Positions 58,523 through 64,000 of a stretch of 64,000 nt of DNA are shown one piece after another. The DNA lies in NCBI GenBank assembly GCA_014871385.1, contig CM026426.1:55423375-55487374 (forward strand), read 5' to 3'. Both the position numbers and the translations under genes were made by a program. This stretch comes from Ceratodon purpureus (taxonomy: Eukaryota; Streptophyta; Bryopsida; Pseudoditrichales; Ditrichaceae). The first letter of the stretch is position 1. Every line of letters starts with the position of its first letter. A model generated the notes under the pieces. That model worked only from the letters and a program-made list of their open reading frames with translations. It had not been told where the DNA came from and did no database searches.

Positions 58523-61506
58523 ATGGCGTCTAAAAGTTACTCCCCATGGTATACTGAAGTCCATATGATCGATGCGGAGAAGAAGAAGACTGAGATGGTT
58601 CAATGTATGCTATGCAAGAACACTTTCGCAAAGAGGATTGAGCGGATGCTCAGTCATTTGGGCTATGACAAAGTTCTAGGGGTACGGACTAGTGGAGTAG
58701 ATCGTTGCACTAATTTGTCACCCGCTATACTGTCCTTGTTCAAGAATTGCGGTGGCAAATTCCCCAACGACTCCAGAATATTCATGTCGGAGCAGAGTAC
58801 TTCCCCCGTGACTCGTGGCAATATATCCCCGAGAGTGAACACTCCCATGGATGTGGACTCATGCGCTGGATCCCGGGTTTCAACTCCGAAGAATGAACCC
58901 GTTTTATTTGGTGAGGGTGTACCTTTCATTTCCACTCTTCCGGGGGAAGGTAGTGGACCGTTTCCTCCTTTGAAGGCAAAGAGGCAATCTACCCTTCAAG
59001 AGGGCTTCGAAGAGACTCAGAGGCGGGAATGCGACAAAGCATGGGCCACATGTTTTTATGAGAACAGTATCTCGTTTAACGTGGCTCGGAGTGCCTCTTT
59101 CAAGGACGCGGTGTTGAAGACGTCCAACATGAAGAGATCATACACACTTCCATCTTTCCACCATCTCCGAACAAATTTACTAGCCCAAGCAAGGACTGAT
59201 TTGGAGACTTCCTTGAATAATAGGATTTTTTCAAGTGTTAGGAAGTACGGGGGAACGTTGGCCCTGGATGGATGGACTTCTGTAAGCAGTCGCCCTCTAA
59301 TAAACGCAATGCTGGTATCTCCTGCTGGTGAGTTATTCTTGGGAGCCGTTGACACGAGTGGGAAAGAGAAGGATGCCGTTTTCGTAGCGACCGTCATTGA
59401 GAAGTTTATCCAACAAGTTGGAGAACAGAACATCATTCAAGTATGCTACGATAATGCTCCGGTGATGCTTAATGCCGGAAAGTTGGTCCAAGCACTCTAT
59501 CCATCCATATTTGTCCAAGGATGTGCTGCCCATGCGATGGACCTTTTGTTGGAGGATTGGAGTAAGATGAAGTGGGTGAAGGAGCTCCTAGATCGGGCTA
59601 AGAACTTGGTTAAGTTCATAAAGATGAGGCAAATGCCACTCTCGGTATTTCGAAAGCACGAGGCAAAACTTAGCTTGCTGATGCCTGGTCAGACTAGGTT
59701 TGCATCGCACTACATTATGATTTCGCGTCTATTGAAGGTTCGAGGAACATTGGAGCAGAGCGTTGTGGATCCTGACTGGAGAAACTACGAAACGAAGAAG
59801 ACCTTATCTGCCCGTGACAAAGCGAAGATCTCACGCGATGTTAAGAGGGTTGTCTTGGATGACGTTTTCTGGGAGCAATGTGCAAACTTCAAGTGGATGA
59901 CGAGTCCCATTGTATATGCCCTACGAGAGTTTGATGCAAAGGAATCGGCATTGGGTAAAGCCTACGTTGTTCTCCGCAACCTTGAGAAGCATGTCCTCTC
60001 TTTACGCCCTGAGCCCTTCAAACTAGACTCAGACAATGCTGATTTCTGCGAGGACTCATTTTATGAGCGTAAAGCCATGATTAAATCACCCTTACAGTGT
60101 GCTGCTGCGCTTCTTAACCCTTATCTTATTGACGATGAGGACCTTCACAATGATACTGATGCGATGGCATCGGCAAAGGAGGTCTTGTTGTCGATGGCTC
60201 CTCCGACACTGAGGAAGTGATCATAGAAGAGTTCTTTGCATTTCGTGAAGCTTATCCTCCGTTTTGTGACGTACGTGACTCCTCTAAGTCACAATTGCCG
60301 CCTTCTGGTTGGTGGGATATATACAGATCCGCTGGTAAATTCATTTCCCCAATTGCAAAAAGGATTTTAGCTCAGCCCCTGTCTTCTTCTTCATGCGAGC
60401 GGAATTGGAGTAGCTACTCCTTTGTCCACGACAGGAAGCGAAACCGTTTACTTCCGGAGAGGGCTAATGACCTCGTGTTTGTGTATACAAATTCCAAAAT
60501 AATTTCCCAGTCCAAGTTGAGTGCCTTAGGCAGGTTCTATGGGGAGTTGGAGGGGAAGGAGGATCCGAAGGCCGTGGAAACCGAGGACGTTGACTACTCT
60601 AGTGAGTCTGATGTTGATCTACCCTTCGTCGATCTATCAATTGACCCCCCCATTGAGGCCCCATTCGACGACCTCGAGGTGTCTCCGAAAGGAAAATCCC
60701 GTTGTTCTCCTGCGCCGATGGAGCGTGCTTTCGAGTATGATGATGTCGAAGAAGAAGGTACCAACGAGGAGGATACGATTCCTCTTGCCTCTTTTCAGAA
60801 TGGTGACGGTTTATTAAACAGTGATAAGATTCTCCGGGGAGGATCCTCTCATACTACCGTGGATTTGGTCGTACCAAAGAAAGAGGGAGACCCCACCATT
60901 GATACTTCTAAGGTTGTTTCTCCAAACTTCAACCGCCTGAAGGACGATATGGTTCCACCCACTACAAAGGAGGATGTGCCCGTACCCGTATCGGGTGCAT
61001 CTCGGACATTGTTTGGAACTGCAAAGACTAGGGTCCAAGTTGGTGGGTTCGAATCGTCCACGAGGTTGGTTGAGTTGTCTAAAAAAATGAAGGCAGATGC
61101 TAAGGCTGCTGAAGTAGCGGAGAAATGTAGGAAGAGATTGGTCCGAACCCGAGAAGCGGACGCGGGCCTCCTTTCTACTGATGACGGACTTCCAATTGGG
61201 CATCTCTTTGGGCCGAAGTTGGCTTTGGGAAAACCGGACATATTTCCTGAGAAACCCCCTGCTAGAGCCACGTCCAAGCGAAAGGCTGTAGACAAGACTC
61301 AGAAGGTGTTAGCTTTCAATCCTGGGAGGCCAAAAACTCCTTTGGATGACCCGAATGGCCCAAAGAAATTCCTGAACCCATTCGAGTCAAAGAAGAAGAC
61401 TAAGGCGAGGGTGAAGAAGGTACGCGAGAGCCATGGCGATGACGAATACGATTCTTCCGGTCCTAGTGGGGCCGAAGTGAAGGACGACAGCGATTATGTG
61501 GCGTGA
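58523..61506 (+). CDS. hAT transposase with long C-terminal extension (one frameshift)
   Basis: The preferred start is 58523 (CACCAATGGCG context, MASKSYSPWY). A BED-type finger lies at residues about 5-70 (CMLCKNTF, HLGYDK). The DUF659-like core has LALDGWTS, VCYDNAPVML and QGCAAHAMDLLLEDW. The first frame ends TGA at 60218-60220. The next frame continues from about 60217 with the hAT dimerisation domain (PIAKRILAQPLSSSSCERNWS), so a single-base frameshift, or an unseen intron, separates them. After the dimerisation domain there are about 300 more residues, acidic and then Lys/Arg-rich. These contain DVDLPFVDLSIDPP, a SUMO-interacting-type motif, and a basic end (KKKTKARVKKVR). Such an extension is unusual for hAT transposases. 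A convergent RING gene follows. Confidence 0.85.
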
Positions 61507-61986
61507 TTTGCACGATAGTTAGAAGGCAGCATTTCCGGTGCAGCACCCTAGAATGCCACTCTTTTATGAATGTCGATTTCTAGAAAACCATTATCATATC
61601 ATATACATTTAACTAAGCGGTGGTGCTTGCATCCTCAATATTGTCCTCCTCGTTGTGTACTTATGTTTACTTTGATTGTACTTCGCGCAATTTCTTTCTC
61701 GTAATGAATGTACAAAATCTACATATGATTCATGAAGTTCGATGCATCTAAGTACTAACAATTCTTTCAACACAAATGCAACTCCGAGAAAACATAAATG
61801 AAATTGTATTAAAACCAGAGGTAATTTTTGCAATTACATATAGAAGTAGTGTAAAGTCCATACACCCGGCTCCGCAACCAATATATATATATATATATAT
61901 ATACTGCTCTAAATACGACTATCACCCAGTGTATTGTCACATTAACCGTAGTAATGCGGGTACCATGTCCAACGAAAATACTGTAC
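61507..61986. other. convergent spacer between hAT transposase and RING gene
   Basis: AT-rich, with a short TA dinucleotide run near 61880-61900. It should contain both polyadenylation sites. No gene is seen. Confidence 0.6.
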
Positions 61987-63975
61987 TCAACGTCCATTGT
62001 TTGCATTTGACCTCCGAGTTTGGCGTCGCTGGCTTGGATGTGTAATCGTACCCCCCGATCGATATTCTTCTTCCACGCGATCCAAAGAACGACGATTATC
62101 TTCCCCCCATTTGGGGTCATCTTCATAAGGGTTGTCTCGATTGCGCTTCTTGGAATTCTTCCCGTTCCACAACTCCTTTGCCTTCTCAATCTTGGCTACT
62201 GTTTCTTGCACAATCTTCTCAATCCTATTGCGTGACCAACAAGAGGAATTATCCTCCGCACGAAGTGCCCTTCTCCAGTCGCAAACTATTTTCTGAAGAG
62301 CATCGTCAGACTTCTTAATGATCACCCAGTAGTCTAGGTCCAAATATTTGAAGGATTCCTCTGTAAAAGTGCGACGATGCTGAATGGCTTCTTCTAGTTT
62401 GGCCAATACAAGTGCCCTCCCAACCGGGGTTCTGTCATACATCTTGTACTCATCAAGTTGGCCATAGTCCCGTTCTACTTCTCTTCTCTTACCGTTGGCA
62501 TCTACCACAACTTCCGGTTTTGGAAACCGGAAGAAGCGATGGCCATGTATACTCCAATGTCCACCGAAGTTCTTACAAAGAAATTCTCGGTCCTTGGCAT
62601 CCGGAATTTCACGTGCCCTCATCTCCACCTCATAGTCGTGTGTCATCCATGAAAGATCGTCCATTTCGGCATTGTTAGCCGTAGATAGTTGGTGAGTCAT
62701 TGTCTCCGGGTTCCAAGCCAGTGATTTGCCCCAATCATAATAATTCAGCTCTTTCTTTGGTAGTTGGTCTAGGGGGAAATTCCACCGATCAAACTCATGC
62801 CCAGGCGGCATCACGTGTTGTAGTCCCAGCATCTCGTAAAAACGTGAACTAATTGGGGAGCGACACATAACACACTGTTTGTTGTTTAAAGCAGCCTTTG
62901 TGATGCAGGTTATGTGGAACTTGTGATTACAATTTCCCATCTCAAAGGCCCCTTCCGGCCCAAAATATTGTTGACAGATGGGACACGTCTCCTTCAAATA
63001 TTCCTCCGACGGTTTGCGGGTATGGATAACCACACGTTTCAATTCATCCAAATGAGATGATAGTACATCGTACGGCATCCACCCCTCCTCGACCTCTAAC
63101 GCCCAGTCAATGACCCCTTCTTTATTTTTGGAACTTTGTAATGTGCCCTCCATCATTTCTCCTACATCGCGCCATATCGTGATTTTTGTAGCATCCTCGC
63201 CGCCCTTGGCTGCTGCCTCGTTATACTTCTGTAAAGATGATTGGATAGCTTCCTCGACATCCATGGAAGTAATTGCACATTTCTTCATATCCTGTTGTGC
63301 TCTAGAGACTATTGTCTCCTTATCTCGTAGTTTGTGGACCCAACCAAGCCATGATAATGCCCTTATGGAAGATGGTGTATCATCTACCATCTGTATGGTG
63401 GTCTTCAGCCTTTCCAGTTCCGTACGGGCCTCGTCTCTTTCCCTTCTAGCCACCTCCAAATCCCGTAAAAGAATGTCTAATTCCTTTGAATCATCCATTG
63501 GCCCTTTTCCTCTATCCTCATGTCTTGGTGTTGCTTGGCTAGAGCCAATGTCCAATGGAACTGGACCAGATGTCATTTTAGACTTCTGAGACGCCATCCC
63601 TTGTGTGGCCCTATCTCCACTTTTATTTGAAAATTTAGAAAGGCCAAGGTCATCGGAATCCTCACCATCGCTCAGTACTTCAATAATACGATCCTTTCCT
63701 TCCACCTTCACCACTTCCTTCTTCACCGTAGGCTTCACTTCTTTTGTTTTGTTTTTCTCCTTATCTACCGGGTGGTAGATTTTGCACTCTTCCAATTGTG
63801 CATAAAAATCCATCTTCACATGGTCCAACCTTCTTGTCAAACTCTTGATTTGTTCCGTTGCATCCATTAAATCCTTACTCAGGGCCACGTTCTCTTCGCC
63901 TAATTTCACACGGTCTTCCAGAAGAGGCTTAATGGAAGATGCCAAAGTCTCAAAGCCGAGGGCACCCTGTATCAT
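61987..63975 (-). CDS. RING-H2 protein with SUMO-interacting motif (STUbL-like), hAT-associated
   Basis: An open frame of 662 codons, uninterrupted; the frame is still open upstream of the ATG at 63975, so the 5' end may lie beyond the window. Order: a coiled coil (residues about 20-65), a Lys-rich stretch, then RIIEVLSDGEDSDD (residues 96-109), a textbook SUMO-interacting motif with acidic flank. A second coiled coil follows (about 165-195), then a RING-H2 finger at 331-371 (CPIC, CNHKFH, C, CVMC) and a basic C-terminus. RING plus a SUMO-interacting motif is the signature of SUMO-targeted ubiquitin ligases, which tag SUMO-modified nuclear proteins for degradation. Position and convergence suggest it is the second gene of the hAT element. 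It is the only transposon-associated gene here without any break. Confidence 0.8.
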   Translation of the reverse strand: MIQGALGFETLASSIKPLLEDRVKLGEENVALSKDLMDATEQIKSLTRRLDHVKMDFYAQLEECKIYHPVDKEKNKTKEVKPTVKKEVVKVEGKDRIIEVLSDGEDSDDLGLSKFSNKSGDRATQGMASQKSKMTSGPVPLDIGSSQATPRHEDRGKGPMDDSKELDILLRDLEVARRERDEARTELERLKTTIQMVDDTPSSIRALSWLGWVHKLRDKETIVSRAQQDMKKCAITSMDVEEAIQSSLQKYNEAAAKGGEDATKITIWRDVGEMMEGTLQSSKNKEGVIDWALEVEEGWMPYDVLSSHLDELKRVVIHTRKPSEEYLKETCPICQQYFGPEGAFEMGNCNHKFHITCITKAALNNKQCVMCRSPISSRFYEMLGLQHVMPPGHEFDRWNFPLDQLPKKELNYYDWGKSLAWNPETMTHQLSTANNAEMDDLSWMTHDYEVEMRAREIPDAKDREFLCKNFGGHWSIHGHRFFRFPKPEVVVDANGKRREVERDYGQLDEYKMYDRTPVGRALVLAKLEEAIQHRRTFTEESFKYLDLDYWVIIKKSDDALQKIVCDWRRALRAEDNSSCWSRNRIEKIVQETVAKIEKAKELWNGKNSKKRNRDNPYEDDPKWGEDNRRSLDRVEEEYRSGGTITHPSQRRQTRRSNANNGR

Positions 63976-64000
63976 GCCCGGAGTGATAGTTCCAAGTGCA

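Larger units (their letters stand above)
57932..64000. mobile_element. hAT transposon (right end beyond the window)
   Basis: The left end CAGGGTTGTCACGGTCGTCC resembles the CAGGGxTGTCA terminus typical of plant hAT elements. It is followed by GC-rich subterminal repeats, a hAT transposase (58523-61506, +) and a convergent RING-protein gene (61987-63975, -). No matching right terminus was found up to 64000, so the element is at least 6 kb. Confidence 0.7.

Noticed and set aside
61507-61986. Right terminus of the hAT element between the two genes
   Set aside because: Looked for a reverse copy of CAGGGTTGTCAC and a repeat of ACTATTAC; neither is present here.
1-64000. CRISPR arrays, bacterial operons, rRNA genes
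   Set aside because: No regularly spaced direct repeats of CRISPR size, no Shine-Dalgarno-led operons and no rRNA-like sequence. Introns show that it is eukaryotic nuclear DNA.

Overview
Eukaryotic nuclear DNA, most likely from a streptophyte (land plant or charophyte alga). The reasons are GT-AG introns, plant-type telobox motifs (AAACCCTA), Mutator-like transposases (MULEs) accompanied by Ulp1-type peptidases, hAT transposases, long T-rich spacers and very low host-gene density. A charophyte such as Chara is only an impression; nothing in the sequence fixes the species. Only one plausible host gene is convincing. The rest is a graveyard of large DNA transposons, several nested in one another.

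Layout. (1) 235-22040 is a 21.8-kb MULE with matching terminal inverted repeats and a perfect 9-bp target duplication, GAGACAAAT (226-234 and 22041-22049). It holds two MULE transposase genes on + (921-2629 truncated; 3466-7563 nearly complete, with SWIM finger). On - it holds two copies of a long multi-exon gene joining a zinc finger to a C-terminal Ulp1 SUMO peptidase (7956-12728; 15729-20418). The 8-mer TGTAGTGC occurs at least 31 times in this element, in coding and non-coding DNA. (2) 22367-23395 (-) is a four-exon, 197-codon BRCT-type host gene; the MULE landed about 320 bp past its stop. (3) 24996-35891 and 38484-50292 are two diverged copies, in opposite orientation, of an apparently unnamed TIR transposon family (called family X here; TIR starts CATTAGGKGMAARA). 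Each encodes A (unknown), B (coiled coil plus RING-like finger) and C (candidate DDE transposase). Both are filled with a near-palindrome, TTGCTGSCAGCAA. (4) The second copy splits a third transposon gene, a different MULE transposase whose 5' part is at 50300-50551 and the rest at 35941-38483. (5) 50552-54120 is T-rich spacer with a tRNA-related SINE candidate. (6) 54121-57306 (-) is a large coiled-coil protein with one in-frame stop. (7) From 57932 to beyond the window edge lies a hAT element with a BED-DUF659-dimerisation transposase and a convergent RING-H2 protein carrying a SUMO-interacting motif.

Two things stand out. First, two unrelated transposon families each carry their own dense, dispersed short motif. 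This resembles the VANC-type anti-silencing system of VANDAL MULEs and may represent undescribed self-recognition systems. Second, three or four families independently carry SUMO/ubiquitin-pathway modules: SUMO-interacting motifs plus Ulp1 in the large MULE, a RING-like finger in family X, and a RING plus SUMO-interacting motif (STUbL-like) in the hAT. Nearly every transposon gene is broken. Many of the stops fit C-to-T or G-to-A change, as expected after cytosine methylation, so these are relics of the systems rather than active copies.
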